Shown piece by piece: positions 1 through 6,762 of a DNA stretch of 15,781 bases. Source of the stretch: Calditrichota bacterium (GTDB taxonomy: Bacteria; Calditrichota; Calditrichia; RBG-13-44-9); assembly GCA_016934605.1 (NCBI GenBank), contig JAFGSO010000375.1:1-15781 (forward strand), in the 5' to 3' direction. The translations under genes and the position numbers were made by a program. Every line of letters begins with the position of its first letter. Positions within the stretch are counted from its first letter, which is position 1. The notes below the pieces were generated by a model. The model was not told where the DNA came from, ran no database searches, and was given only the letters and a program-made list of their open reading frames with translations.

Positions 1-64
1 AGGATGAAGTCCGCCGGTTGGCGGACCCCCGCCAGTGGGCGGGCAGGCTGCCCTTTCGGCGGGG
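1..64. repeat. GC-rich multi-hairpin repeat element (element A)
   Basis: Three perfect small hairpins stand side by side in otherwise AT-rich DNA. GTCCGCC (9-15) pairs with GGCGGAC (20-26) around a GGTT loop, CCCGCC (28-33) pairs with GGCGGG (38-43), and GGCAG (42-46) pairs with CTGCC (48-52). In addition CCCCGCC (27-33) can pair with GGCGGGG (58-64). There is no T-run, so it is not an intrinsic terminator for a gene to the left. Its GTCCG..GTTGGCGGAC core resembles the reverse complement of 12857-12870, which suggests one dispersed family. The element may begin left of the window. Confidence 0.6.
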
Positions 65-317
65 ATTAAGGAAGGTATAAAGGGTATAAAGATATAACGG
101 TATTTGAGTAAAGAAGAGGCAAGTCTATTCGGAAAATTTTTATTTTGAGTTTAATATTTGGAATTTATTTAGAATTTAGAATTTGATTTTTCAGATACAT
201 CAGGTAATATTAGTCTTGCATCAAAAAATATCATAAATTAATTGTGCACTTTTAAAATCCGGATATTTGTAAGATATCTATATTGAACTGATCTTTTAAT
301 AAAGGTTATGAACCGGG
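64..317. other. AT-rich gene-free region upstream of the HipA-like gene
   Basis: No gene is visible. Positions 64-112 read as loose 7-bp units (GATTAAG, GAAGGTA, TAAAGGG, TATAAAG and so on), including the direct repeat GGTATAAAG at 75-83 and 84-92. Around 155-190 GAATTT-type units recur. The remaining stretch to 317 is very AT-rich and presumably holds the promoter of the downstream pair, but I cannot pick a convincing -35/-10 pair. Confidence 0.4.
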
Positions 318-1103
318 ATGAACAACATCAGAACATTAACGGCCACGGAGTATATTGAACCGCTACGCGAAGGTGGTTCGCTCCCGGCTATTGTCCGTGC
401 TGATGATGAAAAAACTTATGTCATGAAATTTATCGGCGCCGGTCAGGGAACTCGGGCGTTGATCGCAGAACTCATTGCCGGTGAAATTGCCCGTGTACTG
501 GGTTTTAACATCCCCGAACTTGTTTTTCTGGTGCTCGATCCGGTCATCGGCAACACCGAACCGGACGCAGAAATTCAGGATTTACTCAGGGCCAGTGCCG
601 GGCTGAATCTGGGCATCGGATTCCTGAGACACTCGGCAGAGTTTAATCTGCTGGTACCACCCCATCCCACTCCGGAATTCGCCTCCAGGCTGGTGTGGTT
701 CGATGCCTTTGTAACGAACTTCGATCGTTCGGCTAAAAACGTGAATATGTTGATACACCGAGAAAAGATATGGTTGATTGATCATGGAGCCTGTCTCACT
801 TTCCACCACAACTGGCAGAATCACCTGATGCAGAGTGAAACTGCCTTTCCGTATATTAACCAGCATGTATTACTGCACCTGGCGGCACAAATTCCTGAAG
901 CGGACCGGGAATGTAAATCACGTTTGAACAGTTCCGTCTTCGGGAAAATTATCAGCTTAATTCCGGATTCCTGGCTTAACGGTTTGCCATTTAACACTCC
1001 CACAGAGCGTCGTAAGGGATATCTGGAATTTTTGAATCACCGTCTGGAAGTGACTGAATATTTTGTAAAGGAGGCCATTCGTGCCCGATCGCAAATCGTT
1101 TGA
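318..1103 (+). CDS. HipA-like kinase-fold protein (HipA_2 type)
   Basis: This 261-residue protein looks like a stand-alone HipA-family kinase domain, shorter than E. coli HipA (about 440 aa) and lacking its N-terminal subdomain. An N-terminal strand contains YVMKF (Lys37, the likely ATP-binding lysine). Glu51 or Glu56 lies in the following helix. A catalytic loop, VTNFDRSAKNVNML, has Asp136 and Asn141. DHG (Asp155) stands where kinases have DFG. Family knowledge: HipA is a Ser/Thr kinase that phosphorylates GltX. Whether this member is an active kinase, and on what target, is unknown. The ATG at 318 has only a weak AAAGG (301-305) upstream. The 3' end overlaps the next gene by 23 nt, so the two are surely co-expressed. 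No HipB-like helix-turn-helix gene is adjacent, so this is not a standard hipBA toxin-antitoxin pair. Confidence 0.8.
   Translation: MNNIRTLTATEYIEPLREGGSLPAIVRADDEKTYVMKFIGAGQGTRALIAELIAGEIARVLGFNIPELVFLVLDPVIGNTEPDAEIQDLLRASAGLNLGIGFLRHSAEFNLLVPPHPTPEFASRLVWFDAFVTNFDRSAKNVNMLIHREKIWLIDHGACLTFHHNWQNHLMQSETAFPYINQHVLLHLAAQIPEADRECKSRLNSSVFGKIISLIPDSWLNGLPFNTPTERRKGYLEFLNHRLEVTEYFVKEAIRARSQIV
1067..1074 (+). promoter_or_regulatory. Strong Shine-Dalgarno for the DUF3037 gene, inside the HipA-like gene
   Basis: AAAGGAGG lies 6 nt before the GTG at 1081 and inside the 3' end of the upstream coding region. It fixes the GTG start and supports translational coupling of the two overlapping genes. 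Confidence 0.8.
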
Positions 1104-1500
1104 TTATGCTATTATTCGGGTGGTGCCTTTTGTGGAACGGCAGGAGTTCATTAATGTGGGTATAATTGTTTTCTGCCGAAGCCTCAATTATCTTCGTGCT
1201 TTAATCGATTTCGATCTGAAACGTGTGGCCAGTTTAAATCCGCAGGCCGATATGCAGATGATCCGATCACAGCTTCAGGCTATTTTAACCATCTGCGAAG
1301 GAAAGAATCCTGAATGTTCTTTGTGTAAACTCACCCGCTCAGAACGTTTTCACTGGTTGACCTCTCCCAGCAGCACCATCATTCAAACGTCACCTGTGCA
1401 CAGCGGATTATGTACAAATCCGGAGGAAGTGATCCGGAAATTGTATGATTTCCTGGTAGATGCTTCAGGAAAACCGGAACAGGAAAATCTGGATATATAA
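1081..1500 (+). CDS. DUF3037 family protein
   Basis: The 139-residue protein matches my recollection of DUF3037. It opens with FDYAIIRVVPFVERQEFINVG (split here only as a description of residues 7-27) and then IIVFC, the conserved 'E-x-F-x-NVG-x-x-x-F' region of the family. The rest is a mixed alpha/beta protein with a Cys pair, CSLC, near residue 80. No signal peptide or membrane segment is visible. The start is GTG, chosen because an excellent SD lies 6 nt upstream. It overlaps the HipA-like gene by 23 nt. Members of this family are recurrently found next to HipA-like kinase genes, which is known context, but the molecular function is undescribed. It could be a substrate, regulator or antitoxin-like partner of the kinase; that is only inference. 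Confidence 0.75.
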   Translation: MPDRKSFDYAIIRVVPFVERQEFINVGIIVFCRSLNYLRALIDFDLKRVASLNPQADMQMIRSQLQAILTICEGKNPECSLCKLTRSERFHWLTSPSSTIIQTSPVHSGLCTNPEEVIRKLYDFLVDASGKPEQENLDI

Positions 1501-1779
1501 AAGGGAATTTATGGTGTTCACTCACTCACTTGAGCAGGCCTGAGAATACAAATTGGTACTCCGGCATATATATTTTCCTGTTCGATAACGTAGTGTGAGA
1601 ATATTTATTAAATGTGGGCAGGAACTTTTTAAAACAGATATCATATTTTAATTGCCAGTTCATTGGAATCCCACCCTGTTATTTCATTTATAGGATTTTT
1701 CAGGGGAGAACTTCTTTTACTTGGCTCTCTGAAGTAATTTGCTTAATATTATATTCATTTTTAACTGAGAGGAAAAACT
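1501..1779. other. Gene-free spacer, 279 bp
   Basis: An AT-rich spacer separates the HipA-like/DUF3037 pair from the acyl-activating enzyme. I see no convincing terminator with a T-run and no clear promoter hexamers. An open frame entering the next gene from 1614 has no recognisable protein character and is a shadow. Confidence 0.4.
1767..1772 (+). promoter_or_regulatory. Shine-Dalgarno deciding a TTG start
   Basis: GAGAGG stands 7 nt before the TTG at 1780. An in-frame TAA at 1762-1764 rules out a longer protein, so the TTG is the only reasonable start. Confidence 0.65.
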
Positions 1780-4239
1780 TTGTTTATCAAATCCAGGGAC
1801 GATATTGCACTTGTATGGAAAAATATCAGAATCAGCTATTCCGACCTTCTCCGACATATTCACCATTATACGACACTGTTTACCCGGCAGGATATTTCCA
1901 GGATTGCTATATTCTCAGGGAACCGGCTGGAGTGGATCTACGCCTTTTATGCCGGATGGAAGAATGGATCGGCAGTTGTTCCGGTAGATTTCATGGCACC
2001 GGCTGAAGATGTCGCCTACATTTTAAATGACTGTCGGCCAGAGATTATTTTCTGTTCCAGTGATACGTTGGAGACATTTGAAAAAGCACGTCTTTTACTT
2101 GATTACAATATTACTCTTCATGTATTCGAAGATCAGAAATACGATATCTCCGGCTATCCGGCGCATGATATTGATTTACCCGATCCGCAACAGACCGCTG
2201 TTATCATCTATACTTCCGGTACAACCGGATCTCCCAAAGGAGTCATGCTCTCTTACGACAATCTTCTGGCCAATATCGAAGCAGTCTCGAGGGATATCCC
2301 GATTTATACCCGGGACCGGCCGGTAATGGCTCTCTTGCCACTACATCACATTTTTCCCCTGATGGGTACCATGATAGCTCCGCTATCTGTAGGTGCACCA
2401 GTAGCCTTCTCTCCCTCGGTGAGCTCTGAAGATATCATGACTACTCTCAGGGATAACCGAATCCGCATTATCATCGGAGTTCCCAGGTTATACTCTGCTA
2501 TCCGGAAAGGCATCATGGATAAAATCAATGCTAATTCCTTGACCAGGCTTCTGTTTAATCTGGCAAAACTATTTAATTCAAGAAGTTTTTCAAGAAAGCT
2601 ATTCAAAAAAGTTCATCAAACATTTGGGGGAGAGGTAGAATATCTGGTTTGTGGCGGAGCCAAACTGGATGAATCAGTAGCTCGTGATTTCAGAACACTT
2701 GGTTTTGAAATGCTTGAGGGATTTGGAATGACAGAAGCTGCTCCCATGATTACCTTCACCCGTCCGGGAAAATGGAAAATCGGTTCCGCCGGCCAGCCTA
2801 TGCCATGCCTGGAAGTGATTAGCCGGGAGGGCGAAATCCTGGCACGTGGTCGCAATATTATGCAGGGATATTACAACCGTCCCGAGGAAACCAGTGAGGT
2901 ATTAAGAGATGGCTGGCTTCATACCGGTGACCTCGGATACTTGGATGAAGATGGTTTTATCCATATTACGGGTCGCTCTAAAGAAATTATCGTGCTGTCT
3001 AATGGAAAAAATGTCAATCCGGAAGATGTCGAAAATAAAATTCAGGCGTTATCCGGCTGTATTGCAGAAGTTGGCGTATATATGAAAGATGATTCCCTCA
3101 GAGTTGCTATCTATCCCGATTTCCGTCAAATTATGGAAAATGGCGTTCTTAACCTGGAAGATTTCTTCCGCTGGGAGGTTGTCGAACAGTACAATCATAA
3201 TACGGCCCCCTATAAAAAGATACAGAAATTTATCCTACTCAAACAAGAATTACCAAAAACCCGATTGGGAAAGATCCAGCGTTTTAAGTTGTCTGAATTA
3301 GTGGAGGACAGAAAAACCGGCCCGCTGAAAGAACGATACGAACCACAGTTTGAGGAATATTTTGTGATCCGCGATTTCCTGAAAGAACATATAAATACCG
3401 ATATTGCTCCAGATGATCATATCGAGATCGATCTTGGACTGGATTCTCTTGACAAGGTGAGTCTTCTGACATTCCTTCAATCCACCTTTGGCATTGAAAT
3501 GAAGGAAGATATTCTGCTTAATCATCCTACCATCGAGAAGCTCTCCCTCTACATGAAGGAGAAGAAGAACCGCCTGACTGTAGAGGCGGTCAGATGGTCG
3601 GAAATTTTTAAAGAAAAGGTAGATTTTTACCTTCCTGAAAGCTGGTTCACACAGACATTCTTAAAAAATGTATCCGGAATTTTTTTGAGGCTATATTTCC
3701 GTATTAAAGGCGAGGGAATGGACAATCTTCCGGAGGGTCCGTTTATTCTGACTCCGAACCACCAGAGTTTCTTTGATGGACTATTTGTTTCAGCTTTTTT
3801 GAAAAACCGCATTATGAGAAATACCTATTTCTATGCCAAAGAAAAACATATCAGATACCGCTGGTTGAAAGCATTTGCCAATCGAAATAACATCATTGTC
3901 ATGGACATCAACCGCGACCTTAAAGATTCTCTTCAGAAACTGGCAGAAGTCCTTCGGAAAGGACGTAATATCATCATATTCCCGGAGGGTACAAGAAGCC
4001 GGTCCGGCAATATTGGCAGTTTCAAGAAAGCTTTCGCGATCCTCAGCCGGGAACTGAATGTGCCGGTGGTTCCAGTATCAATAAAAGGAGCTTTCGATGC
4101 GCTCCCCAGAGGCAGCCTGATTCCCAGACCATGGAAGAGGATACAAATCAAGTTTCATAAACCATTATACCCGCAGAATCACAGTTACGAATCGCTTACG
4201 GAATTAGTGTATCAAAGTCTGGCTGCCGATCTTGCCTAG
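1780..4239 (+). CDS. Acyl-CoA/acyl-ACP synthetase - acyl carrier - PlsC acyltransferase fusion
   Basis: This 819-residue protein has three domains. Residues 1 to about 510 form an adenylate-forming enzyme: the P-loop YTSGTTGSPKG is at 144-154, GWLHTGD at 378-384 and the catalytic lysine of the C-terminal subdomain is Lys498 in LPKTRLGK. Residues about 525-600 are an acyl carrier domain with LGLDSLD, giving Ser556 as the phosphopantetheine site. Residues about 630-819 are a 1-acyl-glycerophosphate acyltransferase with NHQSFFD (His661, Asp666) and FPEGTRSR (734-741). By family knowledge the first domain activates a fatty acid with ATP and PlsC transfers acyl groups to a lysophospholipid or glycerol phosphate. 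I infer that the carrier domain passes the acyl chain internally, giving an Aas-like fatty-acid recycling enzyme. E. coli Aas has the opposite order (PlsC first) and no carrier domain. All key residues are present. It starts at TTG with a good SD. The next gene follows after 74 bp. Confidence 0.9.
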   Translation: MFIKSRDDIALVWKNIRISYSDLLRHIHHYTTLFTRQDISRIAIFSGNRLEWIYAFYAGWKNGSAVVPVDFMAPAEDVAYILNDCRPEIIFCSSDTLETFEKARLLLDYNITLHVFEDQKYDISGYPAHDIDLPDPQQTAVIIYTSGTTGSPKGVMLSYDNLLANIEAVSRDIPIYTRDRPVMALLPLHHIFPLMGTMIAPLSVGAPVAFSPSVSSEDIMTTLRDNRIRIIIGVPRLYSAIRKGIMDKINANSLTRLLFNLAKLFNSRSFSRKLFKKVHQTFGGEVEYLVCGGAKLDESVARDFRTLGFEMLEGFGMTEAAPMITFTRPGKWKIGSAGQPMPCLEVISREGEILARGRNIMQGYYNRPEETSEVLRDGWLHTGDLGYLDEDGFIHITGRSKEIIVLSNGKNVNPEDVENKIQALSGCIAEVGVYMKDDSLRVAIYPDFRQIMENGVLNLEDFFRWEVVEQYNHNTAPYKKIQKFILLKQELPKTRLGKIQRFKLSELVEDRKTGPLKERYEPQFEEYFVIRDFLKEHINTDIAPDDHIEIDLGLDSLDKVSLLTFLQSTFGIEMKEDILLNHPTIEKLSLYMKEKKNRLTVEAVRWSEIFKEKVDFYLPESWFTQTFLKNVSGIFLRLYFRIKGEGMDNLPEGPFILTPNHQSFFDGLFVSAFLKNRIMRNTYFYAKEKHIRYRWLKAFANRNNIIVMDINRDLKDSLQKLAEVLRKGRNIIIFPEGTRSRSGNIGSFKKAFAILSRELNVPVVPVSIKGAFDALPRGSLIPRPWKRIQIKFHKPLYPQNHSYESLTELVYQSLAADLA

Positions 4240-4313
4240 AAAGTATTTCCAGGTTTTCAGTATGATCAACTTTTCCGAAATTACATAGATCACTTGAAAG
4301 AAGGATTCATATA

Positions 4314-4700
4314 ATGGAGAAAGAAACTGTTGATCTGAGAGAATTAGTAATGATGATCAAGGAGAAAAAAGGTATGGATGCCAGTCTCGCTCTGGAGTTC
4401 GACTGTAAAATCGAAATAGATGATATTGAACCTCTGGTTAAAGTTATCAATTATTCAATTAATTATATTAACCAGCTTAGCGAACAGCGAATGCAGATTG
4501 CCCTTTACGCCGGTGAAAAAAGCCACAGCCTAGCATTTACCACATTTACCAGCATTGTCGATTTTCCACCCCTCAGTGAAAAGATCCCCGAAGCACTCCA
4601 ATCCTATAACGCCGAAATTGTTTTTGAAGGAGACCCCGGAAAATTCGCTCAGATCCAGTTAAAATTTCACCGTCAGCAGGAAGAACAAGCCGGCACCTGA
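4314..4700 (+). CDS. Small protein resembling a degenerate GHKL ATPase fold
   Basis: I do not recognise this 128-residue protein as a named family. Its layout recalls the ATP-binding domain of histidine kinases and anti-sigma factors: DLREL at the start, then DDIEPLVKVINYSINYI, in which Asn46 and Asn50 keep the N-x3-N spacing of the N-box. IVDFPPL follows, with Asp83 where the D-x-G-x-G box would be but without its glycines. It ends with EIVFEGDPGKFAQIQLKF, like the closing strands of that fold. There is no G2 lid, so ATP binding is doubtful. It has no membrane segment or phospho-acceptor His domain. The ATG has AGAAGGA upstream. It sits 74 bp behind the acyltransferase fusion and may be co-transcribed with it. 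The fold assignment is an inference from pattern only. Confidence 0.6.
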   Translation: MEKETVDLRELVMMIKEKKGMDASLALEFDCKIEIDDIEPLVKVINYSINYINQLSEQRMQIALYAGEKSHSLAFTTFTSIVDFPPLSEKIPEALQSYNAEIVFEGDPGKFAQIQLKFHRQQEEQAGT

Positions 4701-4773
4701 GAGGGAGATTCAGGAGTCATTATACAGGGAAGCTAGAGGCGCAGGGGCCCGGGGGCGCATTCTCAAGGAATAA

Positions 4774-4862
4774 ATAATACAAAATACAAAGTACAAAATA
4801 CAGTTGGCAGTTGGCAGTCTGCAAACAGCAGAAAACAAGATACAAGATACAAGAAAACAAGG
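4774..4862. repeat. Degenerate heptanucleotide array 1
   Basis: Eleven C residues recur exactly every 7 nt (4780, 4787, 4794, 4801, 4808, 4815, 4822, 4829, 4836, 4843, 4850). The unit begins with A and drifts along the array: AAAATAC, AAAGTAC, AAAATAC, AGTTGGC twice, AGTCTGC, AAACAGC, AGAAAAC and AAGATAC twice. An 8-nt unit, AAGAAAAC, closes it. The phase is kept although the unit sequence changes completely. Confidence 0.8.
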
Positions 4863-4912
4863 CTAAAATAGATTAGGCAGAAGGCGGTCTGTAATAACAA
4901 CGGCTAGAGATC

Positions 4913-4954
4913 GGCAGCCAGTAACCAGCATCCAGTAGTCAGTATTTAGCCAGG
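4913..4954. repeat. Degenerate heptanucleotide array 2
   Basis: Six contiguous 7-bp units: GGCAGCC, AGTAACC, AGCATCC, AGTAGTC, AGTATTT, AGCCAGG. The consensus is AGNANYC, close to the array at 6763-6818. Confidence 0.75.
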
Positions 4955-5212
4955 GACTTCTATCGCTGGAAACAGAAGCCAGAGACAAGAAACTTAAAAC
5001 CAGTAGTCAATCCGCAATTGACAGTTGACCGTCACGGAAATTGATATGATTTATGTTAATTGAACTGAAGCATTTCCTTTTTTTCTTAATGAATTACTAC
5101 GGCTTTACTGGTAATAATTTCCTTGCTTCGATCCCTGATCGATTGTATATAAATATGAATTATGCATCACCTTTTCTGTGGTTGATTTATTTCAGGAATA
5201 TTTAACTTTAGC

Positions 5213-5218
5213 GAAGGA
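5213..5218 (+). promoter_or_regulatory. Shine-Dalgarno supporting the ATG at 5226
   Basis: GAAGGA lies 7 nt upstream of the ATG at 5226. It favours this start over an upstream in-frame GTG at 5178, which has no SD and would add 16 residues not present in YghZ. Confidence 0.7.
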
Positions 5219-5225
5219 ACATTTC

Positions 5226-6224
5226 ATGGTTTACCAGGCATCAGAATCAAGATATAACGAAATGATCTATCGGCGGTGCGGTCGCAGCGGGATAAAACTA
5301 CCAGCTATCTCGCTTGGTCTGTGGTATAATTTCGGTGGAGTGGATATCTTTGAGAACGGCCGTGCCATGGTTCGCCGGGCATTCGATCTGGGTATCACTC
5401 ATTTTGACCTGGCAAATAATTATGGTCCGCCTTCTGGTTCCGCCGAGGAAACATTCGGACAAATTCTGAAAAAAGACCTTAAACCATACCGGAACGAACT
5501 TATCATTTCTTCTAAAGCTGGCTGGGAAATGTGGCCGGGTCCGTACGGAAATTTTGGATCCCGTAAATATCTCATTGCAAGTCTTGATCAGAGTCTCAAA
5601 AAATTGGGAATTGATTACGTGGATATTTTTTACCATCACCGGCCAGATTCCGAAACGCCGCTGGAAGAGACAATGGGAGCACTTGAACAAATAGTTCACA
5701 GCGGGAAAGCCCTTTATGCCGGCATTTCGCAGTATCAACCGGATGATACCCTGAGAGCAGCAAAAATCCTCCGTGAATCTCGGACACCTCTTCTGATTCA
5801 TCAACCGAACTATAATCTGTTTGATCGCTGGATAGAAAATGGACTTCTGGATACACTGTCCGATCAGGGAATCGGCTGTATTGTATTTTCACCACTGGCC
5901 CAGGGAATTCTGACGGACAGATATCTGAGAGGGATTCAAAAAGATTCACGTGCTGCCAAACCTCACAGCTATATGGATAAAAAATCGATTACAGAAGATA
6001 AGATCACTAAAGTAAATAAACTTAATAAAATAGCCGGAGAACGCGGTCAGTCAATGGCTCAGATGGCTATCTCCTGGGTGTTGCGCCAACCTGCAGTAAC
6101 TTCCGCCCTTGTCGGCGCCAGCAAGGTAAGGCATATCGAAGATGCTGCATCCGCCTTAACAAACCTTTCATTTTCACAGGAAGAACTAACTCACATTGAC
6201 CAAATCCTGGTGGGACAGGTGTGA
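5226..6224 (+). CDS. yghZ: YghZ-like aldo/keto reductase (AKR14 type)
   Basis: This is a 332-residue NADPH-dependent aldo/keto reductase very close to E. coli YghZ (Gpr), which reduces L-glyceraldehyde 3-phosphate and also handles methylglyoxal. The match runs from end to end and includes ITHFDLANNYGPP, GSRKYLIASLDQSLK, QPNYNLFDRW and RGQSMAQMAISWVLR. The catalytic tetrad is visible: Asp61, Tyr66, Lys97 and His138 (numbered from the ATG at 5226). It is a soluble (alpha/beta)8 barrel. The chosen start gives MVYQASESRYNEM, which aligns with MVWLANPERYGQM of YghZ. The upstream GTG at 5178 would lengthen it by 16 residues without support. It ends about 20 residues before the E. coli protein does. 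It stands alone between repeat-rich spacers; its physiological role is probably aldehyde detoxification. Confidence 0.93.
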   Translation: MVYQASESRYNEMIYRRCGRSGIKLPAISLGLWYNFGGVDIFENGRAMVRRAFDLGITHFDLANNYGPPSGSAEETFGQILKKDLKPYRNELIISSKAGWEMWPGPYGNFGSRKYLIASLDQSLKKLGIDYVDIFYHHRPDSETPLEETMGALEQIVHSGKALYAGISQYQPDDTLRAAKILRESRTPLLIHQPNYNLFDRWIENGLLDTLSDQGIGCIVFSPLAQGILTDRYLRGIQKDSRAAKPHSYMDKKSITEDKITKVNKLNKIAGERGQSMAQMAISWVLRQPAVTSALVGASKVRHIEDAASALTNLSFSQEELTHIDQILVGQV

Positions 6225-6230
6225 GAATAG

Positions 6231-6305
6231 GATTAAAGATCAAGGATGAAGGATTAAGGAGGGAAAAGAAGAAAACAAGATCACAAGATACAAGATACAA
6301 GAAAA
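6231..6305. repeat. Degenerate heptanucleotide array 3
   Basis: The array starts 7 bp after the reductase stop codon with GATTAAA, GATCAAG, GATGAAG and GATTAAG (6231-6258). After a purine-rich stretch it continues with ACAAGAT-type units, whose C residues lie at 6276, 6284, 6291 and 6298. The GAAAACAAGAT start of the second part is shared with 4831-4841 and 15723-15735. Confidence 0.75.
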
Positions 6306-6445
6306 AGTCTATAGCCCTGGAAATTTGTCCTTTTGTCTCAGCCCTGTCCCCTAGTGATAATTGATGTTGGCTGGCAACTTTCTCCAATGGAACTAACATC
6401 CACCAGCCAGAAAAATAAAATCTAAATTAGACTGGAAAATTCATA

Positions 6446-6574
6446 GCCACTAAGACACATAAGGATATAATAATAAATAAGTTAGAAAAGATTTTGAGGT
6501 TTTAAATATTCTTTTCCGGGTTTATTTTTTACCTTCTATTATCTTAATTCTTAAAGACTTCGTGCCCTGGTGGT
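6446..6574. repeat. MITE-like imperfect inverted repeat
   Basis: The left arm GCCACTAAGACACATAAG (6446-6463) resembles the reverse complement of 6549-6574, which reads CACCACCAGGGCACGAAG then TCTTTAAG. The two flank about 85 bp of AT-rich DNA. There is no open reading frame inside. It could be a small non-autonomous mobile element or a paired promoter/terminator remnant; the arms match only imperfectly. Confidence 0.4.
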
Positions 6575-6661
6575 GTAATGCGAGAATTAAACAGGTTAGA
6601 GGCACTAAATCCCAATAAAATTTTAAATCTCCAAAGAGATGTTGCAAAAACCTGTCACAAA

Positions 6662-6676
6662 GGGATAATTTATCCC
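6662..6676. promoter_or_regulatory. Perfect 15-bp palindrome
   Basis: GGGATAA-T-TTATCCC is a perfect inverted repeat with a one-base centre. It could be an operator for a dimeric regulator, but no promoter or target gene is close; the nearest starts are more than 350 bp away. Confidence 0.35.
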
Positions 6677-6762
6677 ATGCTTACATGAAAATACGATTCT
6701 TCAATATTGGTTATTCAGATATTTAAGTGCGTGATTTACCAGCACCTTCAGCCTTTGGAACC

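Larger units (their letters stand above)
4701..5225. other. Gene-free region with short-repeat arrays
   Basis: About 525 bp hold no credible gene. A GC-rich palindromic patch (4739-4758, GCGC arms around GGGGCCCGGGG) follows the upstream gene but has no T-run. Heptad arrays occupy about 4774-4862 and 4913-4954. The last 170 bp before the reductase are AT-rich and must contain its promoter, which I cannot place. Confidence 0.5.

Noticed and set aside
318..1500. Classical hipBA toxin-antitoxin locus
   Set aside because: No HipB-like helix-turn-helix protein is present; the partner is DUF3037, and the kinase lacks the N-terminal part of HipA.
1614..2006. 130-codon plus-strand frame spanning the spacer and the start of the acyl-activating gene
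   Set aside because: It overlaps the well-supported gene in another frame, has no domain or SD, and its composition is not protein-like.
4739..4758. Intrinsic terminator after the small GHKL-like gene
   Set aside because: The GC-rich palindrome is not followed by a T-run on the plus strand.
5178..5225. GTG at 5178 as start of the aldo/keto reductase
   Set aside because: It has no SD and adds 16 residues that YghZ lacks; the ATG at 5226 has a good SD and aligns with the E. coli start.
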